A stretch of 8,370 bases of DNA from Candidatus Pacearchaeota archaeon CG10_big_fil_rev_8_21_14_0_10_35_13 (GTDB lineage: Archaea > Nanobdellota > Nanobdellia > Pacearchaeales > GW2011-AR1), in NCBI GenBank assembly GCA_002763035.1, contig PFDC01000002.1, positions 1-8,370 on the forward strand, written 5' to 3'. How positions within the stretch are numbered: position 1 is the stretch's first letter; the number at the start of each line of letters is the position of its first letter. Positions 1-5,622 of this stretch are shown one piece after another. The notes beneath the pieces are model-generated. The model saw only the letters and a list, made by a program, of their open reading frames with translations. It searched no databases and had not been told where the DNA came from. Made by a program: the position numbers and the translations under genes.

Positions 1-6
1 AAACTT

Positions 7-333
7 TTACTTAGAAAGCTTAACAGCGGTACCATAAGCAAGCATCTCAGCAGCACCATTCATAACATTAGAAGTCATAAAACGAACATTAATAACAGCA
101 TCAGCTTTTAATGAAATAGCATCATTAATCATACGATTAAAAGCTTCTTCCCTAGCCTGAGTAAGCATTTCAGTATAAGACCTTATTTCTCCGCCAACAA
201 GGTTCTTAAAAGCTGCACCGATATCGCGACCAATATTCCTAGAACGAACAGTATTACCACGAACTATACCAAGGATTTTAGAAACCTTCATTCCAGGAAT
301 TGATTCAGTAGTTGAAGTAATAATAGTTTTCAT
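7..333 (-). CDS. YbjQ/UPF0145 family protein
   Basis: Small soluble protein of 108 residues, the normal size for the YbjQ/UPF0145 family (often labelled putative heavy-metal-binding). The family forms ring-like oligomers, but its biochemical role is not established. Family hallmarks seen: an N-terminal TTESIPG strand, then VRGNTVRSRNIGRDIGA near residues 24-41, a helix around YTEMLTQAREEA, LKADAV, and the C-terminal strand GAAEMLAYGTAVKL. The start at 333 matches the usual family N-terminus (short strand, then TTxxIPG). An in-frame ATG at 351 would add six atypical residues. A TATA-like stretch (355-362) is centred about 25 bases before 333, supporting that start and a leaderless mRNA. It lies 27 bases downstream of a small membrane protein gene on the same strand. 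Family assignment is firm; function is unknown. Confidence 0.9.
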   Translation of the reverse strand: MKTIITSTTESIPGMKVSKILGIVRGNTVRSRNIGRDIGAAFKNLVGGEIRSYTEMLTQAREEAFNRMINDAISLKADAVINVRFMTSNVMNGAAEMLAYGTAVKLSK

Positions 334-354
334 AAAAGCAGGAAGTAACAAGGG

Positions 355-362
355 TATTTATT
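355..362 (-). promoter_or_regulatory. TATA-like box for the YbjQ-family gene
   Basis: On the minus strand this reads AATAAATA, centred about 25.5 bases before the ATG at 333. This is the spacing expected if transcription starts at or next to the start codon. It overlaps the stop codon of the 57-residue membrane protein gene (361-363). There is no Shine-Dalgarno sequence before 333, which fits a leaderless transcript. In such an A/T-rich genome a chance match is possible. Confidence 0.35.
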
Positions 363-534
363 ACTTTTCATCAAGGCGTTTCTCAACCTTTGACTCATCA
401 TCACGAAAAACAATCAGCAAGATACCAACAAGAACCATAATTGTTGAAGTAATAAACATTAAAGGAAGAAAGATTAGTAGTAAGACACCGATAACCATTA
501 AGATAACACCAAAAAATACTTTTAAGTTAACCAT
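361..534 (-). CDS. Small two-helix membrane protein, unknown function
   Basis: A 57-residue open reading frame, translated directly from the minus strand with start ATG at 534-532 and stop TAA at 363-361. Residues 5-23 and about 26-43 are continuously hydrophobic (for example FFGVILMVIGVLLLIF and IMVLVGILLIVF), separated by a Pro-containing break. They look like a two-helix membrane hairpin. Residues 44-57 form a charged tail (RDDESKVEKRLDEK), probably cytoplasmic. I do not recognise a family. The reading frame looks real for three reasons. The amphipathic layout is coherent. Its silent positions are T-rich like the other minus-strand genes. A TATA-like box (555-563) sits 25 bases before the ATG. 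It precedes the YbjQ-family gene by 27 bases, so the two may be functionally paired. Confidence 0.65.
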   Translation of the reverse strand: MVNLKVFFGVILMVIGVLLLIFLPLMFITSTIMVLVGILLIVFRDDESKVEKRLDEK

Positions 535-554
535 AAAAATAATAATTAAGAAGG

Positions 555-563
555 ATTAATAAG
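555..563 (-). promoter_or_regulatory. TATA-like box for the 57-residue membrane protein gene
   Basis: Reads CTTATTAAT on the minus strand, centred 25 bases before the ATG at 534. It is the exact inverted copy of the element at 581-589 that faces the GNAT gene, with a 17-base spacer between them. The two divergent promoters are thus mirror images, and the pair could also be a regulator-binding site. Confidence 0.45.
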
Positions 564-580
564 CTTAACTGATGATAAGA

Positions 581-589
581 CTTATTAAT
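581..589 (+). promoter_or_regulatory. TATA-like box for the GNAT acetyltransferase gene
   Basis: Reads CTTATTAAT, centred 26 bases before the ATG at 611. That spacing implies a leaderless transcript starting at 611 rather than at the upstream in-frame ATG (572), which lies before this box. It is the inverted repeat partner of 555-563. Confidence 0.45.
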
Positions 590-610
590 AGAGAAAAGAT
601 TAAGGATACA

Positions 611-1093
611 ATGGAATACAAAACAAGATATGCTAATAAGAAAGATGATAAAAATCTAAAAGACTTCTGGGAAGAAGGAAAAAAGAAAGGATTCTTCAAA
701 TATAACGGAGATAATAAGATATTGAGTGAATCATGGAATAATAAGAATAATAGTTATATGATAATAGCAATAAATGATAAAAGAAAGATTATAGGACTAT
801 GTGTAGTCATAGGGAGAGAAGAAGGGAGGATGAAACACCGAGTAGAACTAGGATGGCTAGTACACCCAGACCACGCAAGAAAAGGAATAGCAACAAGAAT
901 GTTAAAGGAAGTCATTAGAAGAATAAAGAAAGATAAAATAAAGAGAGCAGAAGCAGAAATAGCAATAAAAAATACTGCAAGCATTAAACTAGTAAAAAAA
1001 TTTGGTTTCATAAAAGAAAGTAAGAGAGAAAAAGGACTAACACTAGACAATGGAAAATATATTGATACTTACCTATACAAAAAAATATTTTAA
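611..1093 (+). CDS. GNAT family N-acetyltransferase (RimJ/RimL-like)
   Basis: Cytoplasmic acetyl-CoA-dependent N-acetyltransferase of 160 residues; the substrate cannot be told from sequence. The GNAT layout is visible. An N-terminal strand (YKTRYANKKD) leads in. Strands IIAIND and IIGLCVVIG follow at about residues 50-68, then LGWLVHPDHARKGIATRML near 80-98. The last carries the acetyl-CoA pyrophosphate loop ARKGIA, with Ala where Arg or Gln is usual in the first position. The C-terminal part (NTASIKLVKKFGFIKES, then DTYLYKKI) is typical of the RimJ/RimL branch. I chose 611 because MEYKTRYA matches the family start and the TATA-like box at 581-589 is 26 bases away. An in-frame ATG at 572 would add 13 residues. 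Its stop codon overlaps that of the convergent AMP phosphorylase gene. Confidence 0.85.
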   Translation: MEYKTRYANKKDDKNLKDFWEEGKKKGFFKYNGDNKILSESWNNKNNSYMIIAINDKRKIIGLCVVIGREEGRMKHRVELGWLVHPDHARKGIATRMLKEVIRRIKKDKIKRAEAEIAIKNTASIKLVKKFGFIKESKREKGLTLDNGKYIDTYLYKKIF

Positions 1094-2559
1094 TTTATAG
1101 CTTTAGAACTTTCGAAAAATTTTATTGCGTCACGCAACTCAGTACGAGTCTCAGCGTAGAGAGTAATTAAGGGTTCACCCTTCTTAACCTTATCACCAAG
1201 ATGCTTATGAAGAATAATACCAGCACTCTTATTAACAGGACAACCAGCAGCAATAGCAGTATGATTCAAAGACTTAATATTAACACTCTTAACAGTGAAT
1301 GACTTGGAAGCACGGAAGACTTTAGAAAACTTTCCAGGATGAAGTTTAGCAAAGTTCTTAACGCTACCACCCTGAGCCTTAATAATCTCAACAAACTTCT
1401 TATAAGCCTTACCAGAATTAAGCAACTCCTCAGCGATAGACTTACCATGATTCTTAGGAACAATACCAGAAAGTTCTAATAACTCACCAGCAAATAATAA
1501 AGACTTATCGCGAATAAGAAAACCATCATCCTCGCATTTCAAGACTTTGATTACGTCAATCATCTCAAGAACAGGACCAATACCAACGCCACGAGGCTCA
1601 TTAGCATGATCAAGAACACACTTAATAGTAATACCAAGCTCCCCACCAATAAACTCAAACTTCCTCTTAAGAATTTTAGCCTTAGGAAGACTGACCTTGG
1701 CATTATCACCATAAGGGATATCAATAATTAAGAATTTTGCGCCAACAGCAAGCTTTTTTGCAAGAATACTAGCAAGGAGTTGAGGCTCAGGATCAACACT
1801 TAATAATTTCTCTACCTGAATAAGTTTATCATCAGCAGGAGCAAAACCCAGAGTACCACCCCAAACAAAACAAGCATTAGTCTTACGAATAATCCTCCGG
1901 AGTTCACGAGGACTAAAAGAAACATTACAAACAGTCTCTATAGAATCAGCAGTACCTGAAGGACTAGTAATAGCACGAGAAGAAGTCTTAGGCATGGTAA
2001 GACCAGCAGCAGCACATATAGAAACAACTACAGGAGTAATACGACCAGAAACACCACCAATACTATGCTTATCAACAACTAATTTATTCTTAAGATTAAG
2101 CTTCTTACCTGTATTAACCATAGCCTTAGTAAGATCAGTAGTTTCACGAAGAGACATACCACACTCATAAACTGAAGAAACAAAATAAGCAATTTCAGCC
2201 TCACTAAGAGCATTAGTAGCAATATCATGAATTATCAATTCTAACTCCTTACGACTAAGAACCTTACACTGAAGCTTCTTATGAATTAATTCAATACTCT
2301 CAGGACGAGGAGCAAGCGAGACGGAAACATCAACACCACCCTTAACACCCAAGACTTTAGAGACCTCATAAGAAAGAGCAATTTCATTCTTACTAACAAG
2401 ACCCCCAATTATTTCAAGAACCGCAACACACACCTTAGAACCATGACGAATAGTAACCTCATCATTAACACTCAAAGAAAGTTTAACAGCAGTAGCATCA
2501 TTAATAATCGCCACCGGATGACCAGCATTCCAACCAAGATTCTTAACGCGTAATACCAT
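1090..2559 (-). CDS. deoA: AMP phosphorylase (archaeal thymidine phosphorylase-like)
   Basis: Converts a nucleoside 5'-monophosphate (AMP, also CMP or UMP in characterised relatives) and phosphate to free base and ribose 1,5-bisphosphate, the first step of the archaeal AMP pathway feeding type III RuBisCO. At 489 residues it is close to the usual size of about 500. Residues 1 to about 84 form the extra N-terminal domain of archaeal AMP phosphorylases, absent from bacterial thymidine phosphorylases. KHSIGGVSGR (164-173) and TSSRAITSPSGTADSIE (192-208) are the phosphate/substrate motifs and family signature. The C-terminal domain carries HTAIAAGCPVNKSAG (433-447). The start at 2559 is fixed by a GAGGTG Shine-Dalgarno three bases upstream and the family N-terminus; an in-frame ATG at 2637 adds 26 unrelated residues. 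Ribose-1,5-bisphosphate isomerase and RuBisCO genes are not in this window, so pathway use is inferred. Confidence 0.95.
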   Translation of the reverse strand: MVLRVKNLGWNAGHPVAIINDATAVKLSLSVNDEVTIRHGSKVCVAVLEIIGGLVSKNEIALSYEVSKVLGVKGGVDVSVSLAPRPESIELIHKKLQCKVLSRKELELIIHDIATNALSEAEIAYFVSSVYECGMSLRETTDLTKAMVNTGKKLNLKNKLVVDKHSIGGVSGRITPVVVSICAAAGLTMPKTSSRAITSPSGTADSIETVCNVSFSPRELRRIIRKTNACFVWGGTLGFAPADDKLIQVEKLLSVDPEPQLLASILAKKLAVGAKFLIIDIPYGDNAKVSLPKAKILKRKFEFIGGELGITIKCVLDHANEPRGVGIGPVLEMIDVIKVLKCEDDGFLIRDKSLLFAGELLELSGIVPKNHGKSIAEELLNSGKAYKKFVEIIKAQGGSVKNFAKLHPGKFSKVFRASKSFTVKSVNIKSLNHTAIAAGCPVNKSAGIILHKHLGDKVKKGEPLITLYAETRTELRDAIKFFESSKAIN

Positions 2560-2562
2560 AAA

Positions 2563-2568
2563 CACCTC
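2563..2568 (-). promoter_or_regulatory. Shine-Dalgarno site of the AMP phosphorylase gene
   Basis: Reads GAGGTG on the minus strand, ending three bases before the ATG at 2559. It matches the archaeal anti-Shine-Dalgarno and decides the start against the in-frame ATG at 2637. It is the clearest Shine-Dalgarno among the genes outside the ribosomal operon. Confidence 0.75.
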
Positions 2569-2594
2569 TATAATACAAGAAAGCACTTCTTTAG

Positions 2595-2603
2595 TATTTA
2601 TAT
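2595..2603 (-). promoter_or_regulatory. TATA box of the AMP phosphorylase gene
   Basis: Reads ATATAAATA on the minus strand, centred about 40 bases before the ATG at 2559. Initiation about 26 bases downstream would give a leader of roughly 14 bases that just contains the GAGGTG site. Box, leader and Shine-Dalgarno fit together. Confidence 0.5.
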
Positions 2604-2690
2604 GTTGTTGTGAGAATGAGGGAACTATGCAAACCAAGAATTACATTAAGAGATAAAATCAATCAAATAACACCACCAATAATAGAATGA

Positions 2691-3719
2691 TTAAGAGAAT
2701 AAACTACTAAGTTCCTTCTTCTTATAAGCCTCAAGGATCATTAATACATAAGCAAGTATTAAAGGACCAAGAAGTAAACCAAGGAAGCCGAAGACATACA
2801 AACCCCCAAGCATACCAATAAGAGCTATTACTGAATGCATCTTACCACCCTTAGAAACAAAGTAAGAACGAATAAGACTCTCAAGGAAGAAAGTAGTAAG
2901 CAAAGAATAAACAGCTAAACCAATACCAGAACTAACATGACCAGTAGCCAATAAGAAAGCAACTACAGGAATCCAAACAGTCCAAACACCAATAACAGGG
3001 ATAATACCAGCAAAAGCCGCAAGAATAGTAAGAAGTAAAGCGTTAGGAACATTAAACACGAAGAAACCGATACCCATGACCGCACCAAGGATTAAACCAA
3101 CAAAGAAAGAACCATAAATCACAGAATTAGTAATACTCTTAAAATCAACAAGTAACCGATCTTCAGCACTCTTAGAAAAAGGAGAAATACTAGTAACGTA
3201 AGCACGAAGTTTTGAAGAATCCCTCATCGAATAAAACATCGTGAATAAAACAATAAGCATCTGAAGAAGGAAGTTAGGAATATTAAGTAAGGAATTAGAA
3301 AAGCTAGTACTCACGAAAGAAGCAAGCTTAGTAACAAAACCAGAAATAACACTAGAAAAATTAGAATAAAAAGCATCACTAAGAGTATCCTGAGGGAAAA
3401 TATCCCTAACGAAGGACACCATATTAACCTTCTGAGTATACAAATAAACCTCAAAAATCTGCTTGAACATTATAGGAAGCAAGAACCACAAAGGTAAGAA
3501 GATGATAAGAAATACTAAAGCAATAATAACTAAAGAAGAAGTATTCTTTTCCTTAACAACAGAATAAACTTTCTTATAAAGAGGAAAGAAAACATAAGCC
3601 AATAATAAACCAAAGATAACAGCGAGGATTATCGGACGAATAATGAATACTGCTGAGATGAAGAGTACAGCTATAATAACAAAAGCAGAAAGTTTAGAAA
3701 AATTAATCTCGGAAGTCAT
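2691..3719 (-). CDS. AI-2E family transporter (permease)
   Basis: Integral membrane protein of 342 residues in the AI-2E/TqsA/PerM family (PF01594), which exports or exchanges small molecules or ions. The family name comes from autoinducer-2 export in one bacterial member, and the archaeal substrate is unknown. Hydrophobic segments lie near residues 11-27, 28-48, 62-85, 148-165, 198-222, 226-258 (two helices), 263-282 and 296-330. A soluble stretch at about 86-147 separates the third and fourth segments, as is usual for the family. The signatures AGIIPVIGVWTVWIP (237-251) and MLGGLYVFGFLGLLLGP (303-319) are clear. The start MTSEINF at 3719 is preceded by no Shine-Dalgarno, but a palindromic TATA box is centred 27-28 bases away. 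It is separated from the AMP phosphorylase by 131 bases that contain that gene's own promoter, so the two are probably not one operon. Confidence 0.93.
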   Translation of the reverse strand: MTSEINFSKLSAFVIIAVLFISAVFIIRPIILAVIFGLLLAYVFFPLYKKVYSVVKEKNTSSLVIIALVFLIIFLPLWFLLPIMFKQIFEVYLYTQKVNMVSFVRDIFPQDTLSDAFYSNFSSVISGFVTKLASFVSTSFSNSLLNIPNFLLQMLIVLFTMFYSMRDSSKLRAYVTSISPFSKSAEDRLLVDFKSITNSVIYGSFFVGLILGAVMGIGFFVFNVPNALLLTILAAFAGIIPVIGVWTVWIPVVAFLLATGHVSSGIGLAVYSLLTTFFLESLIRSYFVSKGGKMHSVIALIGMLGGLYVFGFLGLLLGPLILAYVLMILEAYKKKELSSLFS

Positions 3720-3741
3720 ACTGAAGAAAAAGGACGGAAGA

Positions 3742-3751
3742 ATTTATAAAT
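3742..3751. promoter_or_regulatory. Palindromic bidirectional TATA box
   Basis: The 10-base perfect palindrome ATTTATAAAT contains the archaeal box TTTATAAA on both strands. Its centre is 27.5 bases from the AI-2E permease ATG (3719) and 25.5 bases from the ATG at 3772. A single element could therefore set the start of both divergent transcripts exactly at their start codons. The purine-rich stretch on its left (GGACGGAAGAA) resembles a BRE for plus-strand transcription. A second palindrome, TTATATAA (3756-3763), fits start-codon spacing on neither side. Confidence 0.55.
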
Positions 3752-3771
3752 GTTCTTATATAATAGTAAGA

Positions 3772-4491
3772 ATGCAAAGCACAATAAAGAAGGTGTTCGT
3801 CGGAGTAAATGATGAAGAAGTGCATAGAGAATTCATCAAATTCAGCAGAGGGATCTTCGAAAGCAGATATTTACTGATCGGGAAGAAAATGAAAAACGGA
3901 AAAGAATGGAATATTAAGACCAGCGCAGAATACGCAAGCTACCTGGTAAAAAAAGGTTTAGAAAAAGTTCGTGGTGAAACAAAAATAATAATTACAGGAG
4001 TGATAGTAACCACACAAAACATCAAAGAAAGCCTAGGAATACCTTACGAGAAAATAAAACAGTTCGCAGGAGTAAAACAAGCAATAATCAATACAGAAGT
4101 AAGTGTTGGAGAACTACTAAAAGTAATGGAAGAAATGCCTAAAGCATTCTTTGGATTATCATACAAAGTTCCAGGATACCAATTAAAGATTAAAGCAAAA
4201 GCACCAAAGAGCGGAAAACCAAAAACAAAAGCCGGTGATGAGGAACCAAAAGCAGACTTCTGCACACTAAAAACAGATAATAAAGAAGTAATAGAAGATT
4301 TATTCTTTGATTACCCAAAATTTGATGAGATAAGCGTGAATCACACAATAAACATCAAAGAAATAAGCGTCCCTAAAGGAATAACGGACCCTGTAGAACT
4401 TAGAGAAAAAGCAATAAGAAAAGGAACAATCACAAGAAACCTAAGCGTAGACGGACAAGTATACAAAGAAGAAAAAACCTTAGAAGCATAA
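3772..4491 (+). CDS. Uncharacterised two-part protein upstream of the ribosomal operon
   Basis: I do not recognise this 239-residue soluble protein. The N-terminal part (about 1-140) is a mixed alpha/beta sequence starting with KKVFVGVNDEEVHREF and containing hydrophobic strands such as TKIIITGVIVTTQNI. Residues about 143-162 form a Lys/Pro/Gly-rich linker (KAKAPKSGKPKTKAGDEEPK). The C-terminal part (about 163-239) is compact, with FCTLKTDNKEVIEDLFFDYP, NHTINIKEISVPKG, LREKAIRKG and VDGQVYKEE. It has no signal peptide, no membrane segment and no evident metal-binding Cys cluster. The start at 3772 was chosen because the TATA box centre lies 25.5 bases upstream. An in-frame ATG at 3643 would run through the divergent promoter and the permease gene. 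The next gene downstream is uL3, 136 bases away. A role linked to ribosomes or RNA is only guilt by association. Confidence 0.8.
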   Translation: MQSTIKKVFVGVNDEEVHREFIKFSRGIFESRYLLIGKKMKNGKEWNIKTSAEYASYLVKKGLEKVRGETKIIITGVIVTTQNIKESLGIPYEKIKQFAGVKQAIINTEVSVGELLKVMEEMPKAFFGLSYKVPGYQLKIKAKAPKSGKPKTKAGDEEPKADFCTLKTDNKEVIEDLFFDYPKFDEISVNHTINIKEISVPKGITDPVELREKAIRKGTITRNLSVDGQVYKEEKTLEA

Positions 4492-4493
4492 GC

Positions 4494-4501
4494 TTTATAA
4501 A
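4494..4501 (+). promoter_or_regulatory. Probable main TATA box of the ribosomal protein operon
   Basis: TTTATAAA, an excellent archaeal box, lies just after the stop codon of the preceding gene and after the purine-rich AGAAGCATAAG. Initiation about 26 bases downstream (near 4522-4526) would give a leader of roughly 100 bases before the uL3 ATG at 4628. A weaker A/T stretch, TTGAATAAT (4602-4610), is about 22 bases from that ATG and could serve as a second promoter. Confidence 0.5.
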
Positions 4502-4506
4502 CCTAC

Positions 4507-4511
4507 TTTTT
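4507..4511 (+). terminator. Possible oligo-T terminator after the 239-residue protein gene
   Basis: TTTTT lies 16 bases after the stop codon. Archaeal RNA polymerase terminates at oligo-T runs without needing a hairpin, so this could end the upstream transcript. It lies between the operon's TATA box and its predicted start site, so it would not affect the new transcript. It is short and weak. Confidence 0.25.
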
Positions 4512-4546
4512 ATGAGTTATATTGTAGAATCTAGTTGTGAAAACTG

Positions 4547-4571
4547 TTATTAGTATCAACTATACTAATAA
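4547..4571 (+). repeat. Perfect 10-base inverted repeat in the uL3 leader
   Basis: TTATTAGTAT (4547-4556) and ATACTAATAA (4562-4571) are exact reverse complements around the five-base loop CAACT. In RNA this forms a weak, mostly A-U hairpin; in DNA it is a dyad that a dimeric regulator could bind. No oligo-T follows on the plus strand, so it is not a bacterial-type terminator. The six-base cores recur downstream as ACTAAT (4588-4593) and ATTAGT (4609-4614), themselves complementary. Confidence 0.6.
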
Positions 4572-4627
4572 AAAATAATAGGTAAGAACTAATCCTAAAG
4601 GTTGAATAATTAGTCACGAGTACAAAA

Positions 4628-5617
4628 ATGCCAAAATTAAGCAGACCAAGACACGGAAGCCTACAATTCAAGAGAAAGAGAGCAGCAAAGATGCTACCTA
4701 GAGTAAACTGGGAAGCAATAAGCAAAAAGAATACTGAAGGGGCAGGAAGTAAAGGGCTAATGGGAGTAATAGGATACAAAGTAGGAATGACCACAGTAAT
4801 AGCAAGAGACTCAACACCAAATTCTATGACTAAAGAAAAAAAGATAGCTATCCCAGCAACAATAATAGAAGTACCAGCAATGAAGATACTATCAGTAAGA
4901 CTATACAAGTACGGAACAGTAAAAAAAGAAATAATGAATGAGAACCTTGATAAAGAACTAAAGAAAAAAATAAAGCTAAGTAAGAAAAAGACAGACATAA
5001 AAAAAGAGATGGAAGTAATAGAAAAAGAGTTAGGAAATTACGACGATATGAGAATAATAGTATACTCAATAGTAAAGAAAACAGGAATAAAGAGAAAACC
5101 AGATGTAATAGAAGTAGGGATAAACGGAACAATGGAAGAAAAATTAGGATATGTAAAGGAGAAGTTAGGGAAAGAAATAATCATGAGTGAAGTAATGAAA
5201 GACTATGAATTAGTAGACGTAAAAGGATTATCAAGAGGAAAAGGACTAGTAGGACCAGTAAAAAGGTATGGGTTGAACCTAAAATCACACAAGTCAGAAA
5301 AAGGAGTAAGAAGACCAGGAAGCCTAGCACCATGGCACCCAGCAAGAACAACTTATATGTCACCACAAGCAGGACAATTAGGAATGTTCACAAAAACAAC
5401 ATATAACGTAAAAATATTAACCTTAGGAAAAATAAGCGAACTTGAAAAAGTAAACCGGAATGAAGGAATAAAGAATTATGGTATGATAAGAACAGAATAC
5501 TTAATAGTCAGAGGGAGCATACAAGGACCAGCCAAAAGAGCACTAATAGTAACAACCCCACTAAGAATAACAAAGAAACAAGCAAAGAAAAAATTTGAGG
5601 TAGTAGAAATACAATAA
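4628..5617 (+). CDS. rpl3: 50S ribosomal protein uL3 (L3)
   Basis: Large-subunit protein that binds 23S rRNA and reaches toward the peptidyl-transferase centre; it is the first gene of the operon here. At 329 residues it is about normal for archaeal L3, which is much longer than the bacterial form. Residues 1-24 are the archaeal/eukaryotic N-terminus (PRHGSLQFKRKRA), followed by MGVIGYKVGMTTVIAR (45-60). A Lys-rich helical insertion lies at about 98-140. The central finger has HKSEKGVRRPGSLAPWHPA (221-239), with the Trp-finger residue W236, and then QAGQLGMFTKT. The C-terminus has GSIQGPAKRALIV. No clear Shine-Dalgarno precedes the ATG, and the roughly 100-base leader contains an inverted repeat. 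The uL4 gene follows after five bases. Confidence 0.97.
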   Translation: MPKLSRPRHGSLQFKRKRAAKMLPRVNWEAISKKNTEGAGSKGLMGVIGYKVGMTTVIARDSTPNSMTKEKKIAIPATIIEVPAMKILSVRLYKYGTVKKEIMNENLDKELKKKIKLSKKKTDIKKEMEVIEKELGNYDDMRIIVYSIVKKTGIKRKPDVIEVGINGTMEEKLGYVKEKLGKEIIMSEVMKDYELVDVKGLSRGKGLVGPVKRYGLNLKSHKSEKGVRRPGSLAPWHPARTTYMSPQAGQLGMFTKTTYNVKILTLGKISELEKVNRNEGIKNYGMIRTEYLIVRGSIQGPAKRALIVTTPLRITKKQAKKKFEVVEIQ

Positions 5618-5622
5618 TTAAT

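Noticed and set aside
754..1050. Hydrophobic minus-strand reading frame opposite the GNAT gene
   Set aside because: It is a mirror of the A-rich GNAT coding sequence, with no independent start signal and no recognisable motif.
2560..2637. Longer AMP phosphorylase start at 2637
   Set aside because: The extra 26 residues do not fit the family, they overlap the TATA box, and the GAGGTG site is placed for 2559.
2691..3719. Permease taken as evidence of autoinducer-2 quorum sensing
   Set aside because: The family name reflects one bacterial member; substrates across the family vary and nothing else here suggests AI-2 signalling.
3643..3771. Longer N-terminus for the 239-residue protein, from an in-frame ATG at 3643
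   Set aside because: It would overlap the permease coding region and cross the divergent promoter, and the TATA box spacing points to 3772.
4512..4553. A 13-codon reading frame (MSYIVESSCENCY) before uL3, ending inside the inverted repeat
   Set aside because: It looks like a leader peptide with a CxxC, but its ATG lies upstream of the transcript start predicted from the TTTATAAA box and has no Shine-Dalgarno. It is probably not translated.
4547..4571. Inverted repeat read as a bacterial-type intrinsic terminator
   Set aside because: The stem has almost no G-C pairs and no oligo-T follows on the plus strand; the organism appears archaeal.
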